DNA of 64,000 nucleotides, taken from NCBI GenBank assembly GCA_965200355.1, contig OZ241351.1, forward strand, positions 1,054,001 to 1,118,000, given 5' to 3'. The stretch comes from Bin18 sp965200355. Lineage in GTDB: Bacteria; Desulfobacterota; Binatia; Bin18. Both the position numbers and the translations under genes were made by a program. The notes beneath the pieces were generated by a model. That model had not been told where the DNA came from and made no database searches. It saw only the letters and a program-made list of their open reading frames with translations. Below, in pieces: positions 15,952-25,636 of this stretch (position 1 is its first letter; the number at the start of each line of letters is the position of its first letter).

Positions 15952-16649
15952 GGCCGCTCTCTCCGCCCTCGGCTCCGGCGGCGGTTCTGGGGAGTGGGCT
16001 GCAATTCCACAACGGGTTCCCGGACCTGAATCTGGACTTCGATCTGCCAGTCGTTGGCCATCTCCCCGCTCTCAGAGGCGGACAGCGAGGGAACACGCCA
16101 CGACAGCCGGACGGCCTGCGGCAGGGTGTGTTCCTCTGAGCCGTCCCAGCTCTCATGCCACTCCTGCTCGTCCTGTTGTGTCCCAAAATACTCCCAGACC
16201 AATTCGTCAACATCGGGCATTACCTCGGCCTCCAAGAGCAAACTCCCTTCGCGCTCTTCGGCGAGGTCGGCTGGTAAGGTGGGAGCGGAAATACGCATCC
16301 ATAGACTCCGAACGCCGTCTTCTTCCCTGATGAAATAGGAGACTTTCTCCAGACCGCCGATTTCGGGTCGGTCGGCAGAGGCCACGAAATGGAGTTCCTC
16401 TTCTTCGCCAAAAAAATAGACGAGGCGCTCGCCGTCGACCAGCAGCATGAGCGGGTAGGCCGACTTTAATTTGCGGATAATCAGGGAAAGCGCGGCGCGG
16501 ACCCGCTGGCTCTCAATACTCCGGGCGGTGCCCCGTTCGAGCGCGTTTGCGCCAAAGCCGAGGGCACTATAGACGCCGAGCGTGACCAGACTCATCAGCG
16601 TCAGGCTGATGAGGAGTTCAAGCAGGGTAAAGCCGCGGGTGTGCCGCAC
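15948..16649 (-). CDS. gspJ: Type II secretion minor pseudopilin GspJ
   Basis: A 233-residue protein with a class III signal RGFTLLELLISLTLMS (prepilin peptidase cleavage after the Gly, Glu+5 present). A long amphipathic helix and a beta-rich domain follow. GspJ forms the pseudopilus tip with GspI and GspK. The C-terminus is unusually basic (QNRRRSRGRRERP). It lies 2 bp after gspI and overlaps gspK by 4 bp, so translation is coupled. Confidence 0.9.
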   Translation of the reverse strand: MRHTRGFTLLELLISLTLMSLVTLGVYSALGFGANALERGTARSIESQRVRAALSLIIRKLKSAYPLMLLVDGERLVYFFGEEEELHFVASADRPEIGGLEKVSYFIREEDGVRSLWMRISAPTLPADLAEEREGSLLLEAEVMPDVDELVWEYFGTQQDEQEWHESWDGSEEHTLPQAVRLSWRVPSLSASESGEMANDWQIEVQIQVREPVVELQPTPQNRRRSRGRRERP

Positions 16650-16651
16650 GT

Positions 16652-17131
16652 TTAGGAGTCCCCTTCTTTGAGGCTCTCGGCCTCCTCGTACACGAGGCGC
16701 ATGGAACGCAACTCGAAACTCTGCTGGTTCTCTCCCTCCCCCCAGCCGACGCTGACCATGATCTCCTTGATGTGCGGCAGGGACGACTCCCCGCCCGGCG
16801 TCTCGTTTGCCCTGTCCGCGGCTTCTTCTTCGGTTTCATCTGGAAAAATTTCCTGCACCTGTGCCCGCCAAAAAAACCCGTCCGGCAGCTCGCCGCTCTC
16901 CTCTCCATCCTCCAGGAAACCCGGAGCAAAAAACCGGTCCATGACGTTCTGGGCGTGGATGATGGCCTGGGTGCGGTGTGAGGCTTTGCCGGTGAGACGC
17001 AGACTGCCGGCAAAGAGTTCTAGCACGGCGACGAGGCCGACCGCCAAGATGGAGAGGGCGACCATGATCTCTAAGAGGGTAAAGCCGGCTTTCCAATGGG
17101 GGGTCTGACGCTGCCGGTCTGTTTTTTTCAT
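16652..17131 (-). CDS. gspI: Type II secretion minor pseudopilin GspI
   Basis: A 159-residue protein with the prepilin signal KAGFTLLEIMVALSILAVG and a following pseudopilin domain including SVGWGEGENQQSFEL. GspI nucleates the tip complex with GspJ and GspK. It lies between gspH and gspJ on the same strand. Confidence 0.9.
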   Translation of the reverse strand: MKKTDRQRQTPHWKAGFTLLEIMVALSILAVGLVAVLELFAGSLRLTGKASHRTQAIIHAQNVMDRFFAPGFLEDGEESGELPDGFFWRAQVQEIFPDETEEEAADRANETPGGESSLPHIKEIMVSVGWGEGENQQSFELRSMRLVYEEAESLKEGDS

Positions 17132-17176
17132 ACTGGCGGCTCCCGCTCTGGGTGGCGGCTGGCCGGTGTCTCCTGA

Positions 17177-17731
17177 CTATTCTGCGGCGTAGCGCACCGC
17201 GGCGGTCCCCAGCAGCGGATTGAGCGTGATGGTATAGGCCAGCCCGTTGGCCGGCCGCTGTCGTGCTATGGTGATCTCCCCGCCGGAGTTTGTGCCGTCC
17301 GAGTAAAAGTGGAACTCGACTTCCCCGTCCTCCCGTTCCCACAGACTCGTGGCCGAGATCTGGATATCTTCACCAACGGAGGTCATCTGCTCCTCTTCGG
17401 AATCAGACGCCTCCGGGCTGTCCTCTCGTGCCGCCGGAGGACGCCCGGACTCCTGCCAATACTGATTGCCTTCGGGATCAATGATGAGACGCTGTTCTAT
17501 GCCGTCTGTGAGTGCTCGCAGCCGCAAGAGTTCCAGCGTGGTCCGTAACTGCGTCGCCATGCGTTTCGGGTCACTCCCGCCCAGCCGATTCCCGACCGCC
17601 GGGGCGACAATGGCAAAGGCGACACTGATAATGACGAGGACCAGAATCAGTTCGATCAGGGTAAAGCCCCGCTCCGTATGGGAGGGCAAAAGACCGGGAG
17701 GTCTGCCAGCGCTGAAAAATGTCTTTCGCAT
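17177..17731 (-). CDS. gspH: Type II secretion pseudopilin GspH
   Basis: A 184-residue protein with a longer basic leader, then ERGFTLIELILVLVIISVAF (cleavage before Phe, Glu+5) and a GspH-like domain with RTTLELLRLRALTDGI. GspH links the tip complex to the GspG fibre. A Glu/Ser-rich insert (about residues 100-120) is present. It starts the visible gspHIJK run. Confidence 0.88.
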   Translation of the reverse strand: MRKTFFSAGRPPGLLPSHTERGFTLIELILVLVIISVAFAIVAPAVGNRLGGSDPKRMATQLRTTLELLRLRALTDGIEQRLIIDPEGNQYWQESGRPPAAREDSPEASDSEEEQMTSVGEDIQISATSLWEREDGEVEFHFYSDGTNSGGEITIARQRPANGLAYTITLNPLLGTAAVRYAAE

Positions 17732-17752
17732 GGAGGGGGGTGAGCACAGCCC

Positions 17753-17944
17753 TCAGGGGTTGGAGGGTGTGTGTTGCTTGGCCTTCTGCAGGGCGTTCAG
17801 TTTGAGGATAATGACCAGCACACCGCCGCCAATACCAACCGCACACCGGAGCAGATCCGGGGTGCCATTCCATATCTCTAGCAAGCAAAAGCCGATCACG
17901 CCCACCATGAGGGCAATCATGATCCGGTCCCAGAGGGTACGCAT
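17753..17944 (-). CDS. Small two-TM membrane protein upstream of gspH
   Basis: A 63-residue protein starting MRTLWDRIMIALMVGVIGF with two hydrophobic segments (about 8-24 and 34-52). The ATG at 17944 is preceded by GGAGAG; a TTG 12 bp upstream is less likely because it overlaps that site. It lies 21 bp before gspH and may belong to the same operon. No family is recognised. Confidence 0.55.
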   Translation of the reverse strand: MRTLWDRIMIALMVGVIGFCLLEIWNGTPDLLRCAVGIGGGVLVIILKLNALQKAKQHTPSNP

Positions 17945-17961
17945 GACTCTCTCCAACGATG

Positions 17962-19140
17962 CTAACGAATGCCGTCTATATGCCGCGTCAAATCTTTGGT
18001 GATATTCTTCTGATGCGCTTCCAGGGTGCCGCCGCCGATCTCAAGCAGTTTGGCGTCTCGCCATAAGCGCTCCACCACGTACTCGTTAAAATAGCCATAG
18101 CCCCCCAAGACCTGCATGGCATTATCGGCGACGTTTTTTGCCATAGTCGTGGCGACCAGCTTCACCCCGTCCGAGTCGAGGCGATGGCCGGGTTGGTCCA
18201 GGTCCATATTCCGCGCGGTGTGATACAGATAGGTGCGGGCCGCCATGTATTGGGCATAGGAATCTGCGATGTAGCGCTGGATCTGACCAAAGTGGTTAAT
18301 GGGCTGCCCATAGGCGGTCCGCTCACCTGCATAGCGGGTCATATCTTCGACGCAGCGCCCGGCGATACCAGTAGACATGGCACCAATCGTGACCCGCTCA
18401 ATTTCCAGGTTGCGCATCATGTGGAGCCCGCTGTCGCCTTCTTCGCCCAGCCGGTTGGCCGCCGGAACCTGACAGTCGTCAAAGACGAGTTCGGCGGTCA
18501 TGGAGGCGCGCATACCGGTCTTGCCGTGGAGCCGTTGCCCGAGCGAAAATCCGGGAAAGTCCCGCTCCACAAGAAACGAACTCAGCCCCCGGTCCGTTTT
18601 CGCGTAGACGAGAAAGAGATTGCCCAGCGTGGTGTCATCCAGCGCACCGTTAGTAATGAACATCTTGCGACCGGTAATGGCGTAGGTATCCCCCCGGCGG
18701 ACCGCCCGCGTCTGCATCCCGAGCACATCCGTGCCGGCCGAGGGCTCGGTCATACACATCCCGCCGACCCATTCGCCAGACAGGAGGGGCGGCAAATACT
18801 GCCGGCGCTGTTCGTCATTGGCGTTCCGACAGAAATTATTGACCAGCAGCATGGCATGGGCCAGATAGGCCAGGCAGAAGCCTGGGTCTGAGGCCGACAG
18901 CTCCTCGTGAGCGATCACGGCCGCCACCGCATCCATGCCAGCCCCGCCATACGCTTCCGGCACCGTAATGCCCAGCAGCCCGAGTGCGCCGAGTTCACGA
19001 AAGAGCGCGAGATTGAAGCGTTCCTGCCGGTCGTGCTCCAGCGCCTGCGGCTCAACCCGCTCTTTGACAAACTCCCGCACCGTCTGGCGCAACAGACGAT
19101 GCTCTGCCGAGGGATGAAAGATATCCAGGTCTGACGTCAC
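17962..19140 (-). CDS. Acyl-CoA dehydrogenase (isovaleryl-CoA dehydrogenase-like)
   Basis: A 392-residue FAD enzyme. Seen: VPEAYGGAGMD, the FAD/substrate loop MTEPSAGTDV, KMFITNG, and the C-terminal MQVLGGYGYFNEY and IGGGTLEAHQKNI. The Glu found in EGT-type dehydrogenases is Gly here (GGGT). The IERVTIGA helix keeps a Glu at the isovaleryl/long-chain type position, so the catalytic base is probably there. It oxidises an acyl-CoA to the 2-enoyl-CoA and passes electrons to ETF. Confidence 0.9.
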   Translation of the reverse strand: MTSDLDIFHPSAEHRLLRQTVREFVKERVEPQALEHDRQERFNLALFRELGALGLLGITVPEAYGGAGMDAVAAVIAHEELSASDPGFCLAYLAHAMLLVNNFCRNANDEQRRQYLPPLLSGEWVGGMCMTEPSAGTDVLGMQTRAVRRGDTYAITGRKMFITNGALDDTTLGNLFLVYAKTDRGLSSFLVERDFPGFSLGQRLHGKTGMRASMTAELVFDDCQVPAANRLGEEGDSGLHMMRNLEIERVTIGAMSTGIAGRCVEDMTRYAGERTAYGQPINHFGQIQRYIADSYAQYMAARTYLYHTARNMDLDQPGHRLDSDGVKLVATTMAKNVADNAMQVLGGYGYFNEYVVERLWRDAKLLEIGGGTLEAHQKNITKDLTRHIDGIR

Positions 19141-19214
19141 CGCGTTACCTCCTCATCTGCCGTATGCCCGCCCAGCCTACCAGCATTCGCCGGGTATTGC
19201 AGTCCTCCCCCAGA

Positions 19215-19240
19215 TTTTTTACGACCTCCCTTGTAAAAAA
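19215..19240. promoter_or_regulatory. Dyad symmetry between acyl-CoA dehydrogenase and aldolase genes
   Basis: TTTTTTAC (19215-19222) and GTAAAAAA (19233-19240) form a perfect 8-bp inverted repeat with a 10-bp spacer in the 216-bp divergent intergenic region. Centre spacing of about two helical turns suits a dimeric regulator. It could also be a weak terminator-like hairpin. Confidence 0.35.
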
Positions 19241-19356
19241 GACCGAGCAAGTCTACGACAATCCTGAGCGAATCGCCACGCACCCGGTGTTGGTCGGGCA
19301 GCCCGGTGGCCCCATGGCCTGAGGCCCCCAGACGGTCGCTCTGATCGAGAACGGTT

Positions 19357-20115
19357 ATGAATACCAGCCGGCATACTGTACGGACCGCTCTGGTGAATAT
19401 CTGTCACACCATGTATCAGCAAGGCTTCATTGCCTCCTCAGAAGGGAATGCCAGCGCGCGTCTGGGGCCGGACCGTATCGTGATTACGACGCGGGGCGTC
19501 CACAAAGGGTTTCTCCGCCCAGAGCAATTAATTGAAACCGATTTAGACGGGCAGGCCCTGAGTGACGAGCACGCCCCGTCATCGGAAATCGCCCTCCACC
19601 TGGCCGCGTATCGAGAACGAGCGGACATTGCCGCGGTCATTCACGCCCACCCGACCACGGCGATTGCGTGTACCTTAGCCGACATCTCGCTGGCCGACGG
19701 AACCTTGCCGGAAGTCGTGACGGCCTTGGGGGCCATTCCGACCGTTCCGTATACCACGCCGGGGACCCGTGAGGCCGGCGAGGCGATCTGTCCTTTTATC
19801 CGTCAGTTCGACGCCCTGATGTTAGCCCGGCACGGCTCAGTCACGGTTGGCGGGAGCCTCCAAGAAGCCTACTCAAAGCTGGAGATGCTTGAACACGCCG
19901 CCCAGATTCTCTTCCGTGCCCACCTCCTCGGCGGAGGCCAGCCCTTACCAGAGGCGGAAGTGATCCGCTTATTACGCGCGGGAGGACACGACCCTGAGCG
20001 GGTCCTCGCTCAGATGCCGGGCGGAAACGGAGCGGGCCACTCTGCATCTGCGCTAACTCCCCGGCGGCCAGCCGGGGTGGCGCTGGAAAAGTCCGGTTCG
20101 CCGGTTGAAGAGTAG
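19357..20115 (+). CDS. Class II aldolase/adducin-family protein
   Basis: A 252-residue protein with the zinc-aldolase fold. The catalytic acid is Glu77 in SSEIALH, the metal ligands are His96 and His98 (HAHPTT) and His159 (ARHGSVTVG), and SSEGNASARL is the phosphate loop. The family includes L-fuculose-phosphate and L-ribulose-phosphate enzymes; the substrate is uncertain. The C-terminal 40 residues are Pro/Ala/Gly-rich and unlike the family. It lies 2 bp upstream of the next gene, so the two are coupled. Confidence 0.85.
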   Translation: MNTSRHTVRTALVNICHTMYQQGFIASSEGNASARLGPDRIVITTRGVHKGFLRPEQLIETDLDGQALSDEHAPSSEIALHLAAYRERADIAAVIHAHPTTAIACTLADISLADGTLPEVVTALGAIPTVPYTTPGTREAGEAICPFIRQFDALMLARHGSVTVGGSLQEAYSKLEMLEHAAQILFRAHLLGGGQPLPEAEVIRLLRAGGHDPERVLAQMPGGNGAGHSASALTPRRPAGVALEKSGSPVEE

Positions 20116-20117
20116 GC

Positions 20118-21074
20118 ATGGGTCTGCTGGATCGCATCTTCAATCGGGGTGGAAGGCCCCAGCCGGCAGTCTCTCCGCCAACCACCCCCTTCCCCAGCGT
20201 CGCCGCCCAGCCGCTTCCGCCCCCCCAAGGCCGGAATCATTACCTGATCGTGATCCTTGATAGCTGCCGGTATGACACCTTTATGGCCGCCCGGCCGAAA
20301 ACGGTCAGTGCCCTGGGCGAGGTTGAGCGGCGGTGGAGCTATGCGTCGTGGACCGCTCCGTCCCATTACAATCTGCTGATGGGGCTGCTGCCCCATTCCA
20401 GTCCGCGCCAAGTCTATGCTTCGGAGTATTACAAACAGGATTTTTTCAAATACCAGGAACGGCTTGGCGCAGACCACGTTGAGTTCAAGAGTCTGGTGCC
20501 GCAGCTCTTTTTACCCACCTTCTTGAAATGGAAGCTCGGCTATCAGACGCACGCCCTGGTCTCCCTGCCCGTGCTGAACCCGGCCACGCTGCTCAATAAG
20601 GATTTCGACTCGTTTACCCTGATGCCGGCCCATAATGATATGGCCGCCATGCTTGAGCGCCTCTCTTTTTCTCCCGACCGCCCGTCTTTTTACCTGCTGA
20701 ACGTGGGAGAAACGCACTACCCATACGCCTTGCCCAACGAGCCGACTGAGGAGTGGCCGAAAATTCACGGCGTCCACGGCGTCTTCAAGCATCTCGATGA
20801 CGCCGTTGTCGGCGGGAAGCTCACAAAGGATGACGCCGGGGAGCGGTTTTTCGACCAGGACACACTTGACCGCCTGCGCCAGCGGCAGGTCAACGCCGTG
20901 CGCTATCTGGACGGCGTGTTGGAATGCCTCTTCGACCTCGTTCCCCAGGATACCTATATTACGATTACCGCGGACCACGGCGAGTTATTTGGCGAACAGG
21001 GCTATTTCGGACACGGTCCCATCAATCACGAAAAAGTCTACGAAGTGCCCTTTGTTGAAGGGAAGCTGCGTTAA
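20118..21074 (+). CDS. Alkaline-phosphatase-superfamily protein (sulfatase/phosphotransferase-like)
   Basis: A 318-residue protein without a signal peptide. A Pro-rich N-terminus (about 14-38) precedes the first metal-binding strand YLIVILDSCRYDTF (D48). The segment ASWTAPSHYN places Thr79 where sulfatases have the formylglycine cysteine, as in phosphoglycerol/phosphoethanolamine transferases. The late ITADHGELFGE and GYFGHGP give the D-H and H metal ligands. It probably hydrolyses or transfers a phosphate or sulfate ester in the cytoplasm. It is coupled to the aldolase gene and converges with a 4-bp stop overlap on the LLM gene. Confidence 0.75.
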   Translation: MGLLDRIFNRGGRPQPAVSPPTTPFPSVAAQPLPPPQGRNHYLIVILDSCRYDTFMAARPKTVSALGEVERRWSYASWTAPSHYNLLMGLLPHSSPRQVYASEYYKQDFFKYQERLGADHVEFKSLVPQLFLPTFLKWKLGYQTHALVSLPVLNPATLLNKDFDSFTLMPAHNDMAAMLERLSFSPDRPSFYLLNVGETHYPYALPNEPTEEWPKIHGVHGVFKHLDDAVVGGKLTKDDAGERFFDQDTLDRLRQRQVNAVRYLDGVLECLFDLVPQDTYITITADHGELFGEQGYFGHGPINHEKVYEVPFVEGKLR

Positions 21075-22063
21075 GGTTCGCCTCGCCGCCCGGCCTGAGC
21101 CTCAACACCGGTCTGGAGGCCGCCCGCCCGCAAGTGCGGCAGCACGTCCGTGGCAACGGAGCGGAGTTGATCCAGGGTCGCGGCGGCGGGGACCGCCGGC
21201 AGCAGGGTCAGATGCTGTGCCCCGGCGTCAATATAGCGTTGCATTGTGGCTGCGCACTCCGAAGCCGGGCCGAGCGCGCTATATTTATCAATAATTCGGT
21301 CAAACGACTGCTGATATTCCGTTGACAGCGTGTGTACGGCATTCGCGCGGGCGGCTTCGTAGGTGGGCGCGATGCAGAAATACAGGACCACGCCTCCAGT
21401 GAAGGTGGTCCGCGCGGCAGGCTCGCGTTGCTGCCAGTACTCCAGCGCTTTGTCCAGACTGGTACGGAAACGCTCTGGCGTCACAAAATACGCAAACCAG
21501 CCGTCCCCATACGTCCCGGCCCGTTTCAGGGCGGCGTCAACCCGGCCGCCAATCCAGATAGGGGGGTGGGGTTGGGTAAGCGGACGGGGGGCCATATGGG
21601 CGTTCTCAAATTGCAGAAATTGCTCGTCAAGGGTGGCTGAAGGCTCGGTCCACAGCGCCTTAATCACCCGCAGTCCCTCAGTCGCCCGCCGGCCGCGTTC
21701 CCGCACCGAAATACCGCAGGCCTCATATTCCTTCTGAAATTCCCCGCCCACGCCCACGCCAAGAATGGCGCGCCCGCCGGAGAGCCAATCCAGGCTGCCC
21801 ATCATTTTGGCGACCAGGGTCGGATTGCGCAGCGGCAGGAGCAGCACCCCGGTCCCCAGTCTGATCTTCGTTGTCCGCGCCGCAAATGCGCCCAGCATGG
21901 TGAACGGGTCCAGCACCGGGCTGTGCCACAACACGTGGTCGCGGTAGAAAAGCATATCGTAGCCAAGCTGTTCGATTTCCTCGGCCCAGCGACACAGCGT
22001 CGGTCCGGAAACCAGCCCGCCCCCAAACCCGCCTAAGGTTGTCCCGAATGTGACGTGGCTCAT
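21071..22063 (-). CDS. LLM class F420-dependent oxidoreductase
   Basis: A 330-residue luciferase-like protein from the ATG at 22063, supported by AGGAAGGAT upstream. It begins MSHVTFGTTLGGFGGG and contains YRDHVLWHSP, RTTKIRLGTGVLLLPLRNP, DWLSGGRAILGVGVGGEF and PPIWIGGRVDAALKRA, the standard LLM motifs. It probably uses F420H2 or FMN; the substrate is unknown. The stop overlaps the convergent phosphatase-superfamily gene (TTAA at 21071-21074). The next LLM gene lies 80 bp upstream on the same strand. Confidence 0.87.
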   Translation of the reverse strand: MSHVTFGTTLGGFGGGLVSGPTLCRWAEEIEQLGYDMLFYRDHVLWHSPVLDPFTMLGAFAARTTKIRLGTGVLLLPLRNPTLVAKMMGSLDWLSGGRAILGVGVGGEFQKEYEACGISVRERGRRATEGLRVIKALWTEPSATLDEQFLQFENAHMAPRPLTQPHPPIWIGGRVDAALKRAGTYGDGWFAYFVTPERFRTSLDKALEYWQQREPAARTTFTGGVVLYFCIAPTYEAARANAVHTLSTEYQQSFDRIIDKYSALGPASECAATMQRYIDAGAQHLTLLPAVPAAATLDQLRSVATDVLPHLRAGGLQTGVEAQAGRRGEP

Positions 22064-22143
22064 ATACCGTATCCTTCCTGTCTGCCTGTGCCGGACTGGC
22101 GCACGTGACGATGCGGGGTCGGCGTCATGCTGACAGCCTGTTG

Positions 22144-23025
22144 TCAACTGCGCGCGCCGTGTTTGGCCACGACCTCATCGGCAAAACGCTCTAGGGCGGT
22201 GGTGACATCGCCCGCCCGCAGGGCGTGCATATTGACCAAGAGGCGATGCACCCCAAGGTCTTCGTACACGGCCAGACTGTCCAGCCCTTCCCCATAGTAA
22301 TTCCAGTACGCGGTGATTTCGAGTTCCTGTCTGTCACGGCCCTGGCGGGTACATTCTTCCGTCAGCGCCTGCATATGCGCCCGGTAGTCGTCCAGGTCTT
22401 TGCCGATCACATACCAGCCGTCGCCATACTGCACCGTGCGTCTGACCGCCGAGGCCGTCACTCCGCCAATGACCAACGGCACCCCGCCGGCCTGGGCGGG
22501 TTTGGGCCGCATGGTAAAGCCCTGCCAGTTGACAAACTCGCCTCGAAAATCAACCTCCTCGCCCGTCCATATGGCTTTGAGGGCGGCGAGATATTCGTTG
22601 GCCCGTTGACCCCGCCGCTCGAACGGCACGCCAAGAGCGGCAAATTCCTCACGCAGCCAGCCAATGCCCAGGCCGAGCATCAAGCGGCCCTGGGACAGAT
22701 GATCCAGCGACGCGGCCCATTTGGCCAGATAGAGCGGACTCATCTGGGGCAGGATGTTGACCCCGGTGCCCAGCCGGAGCGTGGTGGTGGCCGAGGCGAT
22801 AAAGGTCAGGGCCACCAAGGGGTCAATAATCGGCGCATCGGGTTGGAACGGCAGTTTCCCGTCCGGGTTGTAGGGGTAGACGGACTCATAGTGCTTGGGA
22901 ATGATGACATGCTCTGCGGTCCACACAGACTCATAGCCGAGGGCTTCGGCTTTTTGGACAAACGGAATCACCATTTCTGGGTCGGTGAATTCACGTAGGT
23001 TAATCGGAACGATACCGAACTTCAT
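22144..23025 (-). CDS. LLM class F420-dependent oxidoreductase
   Basis: A 293-residue protein from the ATG at 23025 (GGAG ribosome-binding site), starting MKFGIVPINLREFTDPEMV. Motifs: SVWTAEHVIIPKHY, LRLGTGVNILPQMSPL, DHLSQGRLMLGLGIGW and PLVIGGVTASAVRRTVQ. This matches the F420-dependent TIGR03619-like group. It is paralogous to the adjacent gene and to the partial gene at base 1. It lies 39 bp or so beyond pfk in the same direction. Confidence 0.87.
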   Translation of the reverse strand: MKFGIVPINLREFTDPEMVIPFVQKAEALGYESVWTAEHVIIPKHYESVYPYNPDGKLPFQPDAPIIDPLVALTFIASATTTLRLGTGVNILPQMSPLYLAKWAASLDHLSQGRLMLGLGIGWLREEFAALGVPFERRGQRANEYLAALKAIWTGEEVDFRGEFVNWQGFTMRPKPAQAGGVPLVIGGVTASAVRRTVQYGDGWYVIGKDLDDYRAHMQALTEECTRQGRDRQELEITAYWNYYGEGLDSLAVYEDLGVHRLLVNMHALRAGDVTTALERFADEVVAKHGARS

Positions 23026-23120
23026 ACCTGACTCCTTCTGAGGGAAGCGCCGTCCGGGCGCGTATTCATATCTGTTGTGGGTGCTGTCCGGCAAAGATGG
23101 AGGGGCACGCCGCGCCGTTG

Positions 23121-24242
23121 CTAAGCGCCGAAGCTGGTTCCGACCAGACGAGCCGCTTCAATGAGGGGATGGTCCGGGGAGACCAGCTTCTTTTTCCCCG
23201 CGACCTCTTCCAACGGTACGGGCCGGAGGTGCTGATTCTGTACGGCCAACATAAAGCCATCGCGCCCTGCCCGCAGCAATTGCGCGCAGCGCGTGCCCAG
23301 CCAAGTAGCCAGGACGCGGTCCGTGGCCGAGGGCGTTCCCCCACGTTGTAAATGGCCGAGAATGGTCAGGCGCGATTCCTGGCCCGTCAGGCGCTCCAAC
23401 TCCTGGGTGAGGTGAATCGTATGGCCGACGTGTTCTTTATGAAATTTCTCCAGTTTAGCCGAGACCTTTTCCTTGTCCTCTTTGTCCTTGGCCTCCCGTT
23501 TCTGGCGAACCAGTTCATCGACCTTTTTGGCGTCACCGATAGACAGCGCCCCTTCCGCGACGACGACAATGCTGAAATGTTTGCCCTGTCTGGTCCGTTC
23601 CCGGATCGTCTGGGCAACCTGTTCAAGGTGATAAGGAATTTCCGGGATAAGAATGACATCCGCCCCGCCCGCCGTTCCGGCTTGGAGGGCCAGCCAGCCG
23701 GCCCTATGGCCCATCACCTCGACCACGATAATACGGTCATGGCTGGTCGCGGTCGAATGCAGCCGGTCAATGGCTTCGGTCGCGATGCCCACCGCGGTAT
23801 TAAACCCAAAGGTCACGTCGGTCTTGGCAATATCGTTGTCAATCGTTTTTGGCAGGGTAATGATATTCAGGCCGGCTTTTTTGAGACGGAGGGCGTTTTT
23901 CTGGGTGCCCCCCCCGCCCAGACAGACGAGCGCATCCAGATGATGCCGCCGGTAGGTATCAACGATGGCATCCGTCATATCGTGGAGCCGGCCCCCAATA
24001 GACATGCGGTGCGGCTTATCCCGGCTGGTACCGAGAATGGTGCCGCCATCGGTCAGAATGCCGGAGAGCGCTTTTCTATCCAACTCCAGGGTTTGATTCT
24101 GCACCAGTCCACGAAAGCCGTTCTGAAAACCAATAATTCGGATATCATAGGCTTCCAAACAGGCTTTGCCGACCGCACGAATAGCGGCATTGAGGCCGGG
24201 ACAATCTCCACCACTGGTTAAAATACCGACGTATTGCGCCAT
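23121..24242 (-). CDS. pfkA: 6-phosphofructokinase
   Basis: A 373-residue group A phosphofructokinase. Seen: LTSGGDCPGLNAAIR, LGTSRDKPHRM, the nucleotide-site GGGGTQKNA (109-117), the catalytic PKTIDNDI (131-138) and MGHRAGWLALQAG. Gly at the second-to-last position of GGGG with Lys before TIDND is the combination usually seen in ATP-using enzymes of the mixed clade; PPi use is less likely but not excluded. It phosphorylates fructose-6-phosphate in glycolysis. A helical Lys/Glu-rich insert lies near residues 240-270. Confidence 0.92.
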   Translation of the reverse strand: MAQYVGILTSGGDCPGLNAAIRAVGKACLEAYDIRIIGFQNGFRGLVQNQTLELDRKALSGILTDGGTILGTSRDKPHRMSIGGRLHDMTDAIVDTYRRHHLDALVCLGGGGTQKNALRLKKAGLNIITLPKTIDNDIAKTDVTFGFNTAVGIATEAIDRLHSTATSHDRIIVVEVMGHRAGWLALQAGTAGGADVILIPEIPYHLEQVAQTIRERTRQGKHFSIVVVAEGALSIGDAKKVDELVRQKREAKDKEDKEKVSAKLEKFHKEHVGHTIHLTQELERLTGQESRLTILGHLQRGGTPSATDRVLATWLGTRCAQLLRAGRDGFMLAVQNQHLRPVPLEEVAGKKKLVSPDHPLIEAARLVGTSFGA

Positions 24243-24428
24243 ACGGTTGCCCCTATCTTATGGCCTCCTCTTGTTCGATGTCGAGAGCGGGTCAAGGAGT
24301 CCAAGACATACAGGCGAATGTTGCGGACGGTAGCCGACCGGGGAGGCGAAAACAAGCTGACGGCGCAAGAGGGGCACCAGTGCGGTGGCCCGGCCCCGCC
24401 ATCTCTGCCAAGTCAGGACTTTCTCATC

Positions 24429-25636
24429 TCATTGAGATCGCCCTCCCAAGTGATTGAGCGTGCGGAGGAACCGGCTGATAGAGAGCACAGCGGATGGTAT
24501 TATGTGAACCTCTTCTGGAATCACTGACTCTAGGAGTGAGGGGATATCTTCAATGGCAACGACAATCATGCGCTGAGCCTTCTTTGTCCTGGCCGCCTTG
24601 TATAGGGCGAGGGCAGCCTCTGCTACTGTCTCTCCATGCCGCTGAACGCGAACAGGAATGGGCACTCCCCGGTACGTTTCTTCTAAAAAAGCGTCAATCC
24701 CATTGCTCCGTTGGACAGGGGTATGAGCAATCCCATTGAGAAGAGCTAACGCTTGACTATTGGCGGTCTTATAGGAGTCTGCCCCCTTCTTTAATACCTG
24801 AGACTCCGTTCTGACAGGTGCGGCTAAGCGGCGACGTGTTAGCGCGACCGCCTCCTTTGAAACGTCAATCCCAATGGCAGATCGTGTGAGTAATTTCGCC
24901 GCGACAAGGGTCGTGCCACTCCCGCAGAAAGGATCAAGTACTACGTCCCCCTCATCCGTAACCAGCCGAATGATCTGCTCAAGAAGAAGCAATGGTTTCT
25001 GCGTGGGATACCCAATCCTCTCCCGAGCCTTTGGGTTCAGAAAAGGAATCTCCCACACATCGCTCAGTGGGACCCCGCGTTTATTCCCCCATACACAACC
25101 TGACCATTCTCATCTCGTGCGTAGACTGATTTATTCGCGTCGTCACGGCTGCGACGCTGAAGGATTTGATCCACGTTTGTGGCTGGTGAATAGCGAGTTC
25201 GAATGACATTGAACTTGAAGGTTGCTTCCTTAGAGTAGAAGAGAATGGTCTGATGTGCAGGCAGGAGTTTCCGGGCTGAGTTTGACCACCTTCTGTAACT
25301 CCAGATGATCTCTGATTGAAAGCGCTTCGTGCCAAACACCTCGTCAAGAATGAGTCTCGCAATGTGAGAAGCCGTCTTGTCGCAATGGAAAAAGATGGAG
25401 CCTGTCGGCTTGAGAACTCGGTGGAGCTCTCCCAGCCGCTCGGCAAGAAACGACGCGTACTCTGATATTGAGTTCCACCGGTCGTTAAAGGAGAATGCCG
25501 TCCTTCGGTCTCGCGTTGACAATTGCTGCTTGCGTTGCGTGAAAAATGGAGGATCGAGATAGATCAGATCTGCCTGCGCCGCTGGAAAGCGACGCAGGAC
25601 CTTCATACAGTCACCGCAATAGACATCAACATTCAT
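24429..25636 (-). pseudogene. Type II DNA methyltransferase (N4/N6, beta-class order), frameshifted
   Basis: The 5' part (25636-25064) starts MNVDVYCGDCMKVLRRFP and has the catalytic motif LIYLDPPFFTQ and HRVLKPTGSIFFHCDK. It ends prematurely after VVYGGIN. The 3' part (25078-24429) continues as RGVPLSDVWEIPFLNPKARE, YPTQKPLLLLEQI and SAM motif I DPFCGSGTTLVAA. One missing base in the AAA run near 25079-25083 explains the break. A 110-residue C-terminal extension follows the methylase core. The gene start overlaps the REase stop by 11 bp. If real, the break would leave a restriction enzyme without its methylase. Confidence 0.82.
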
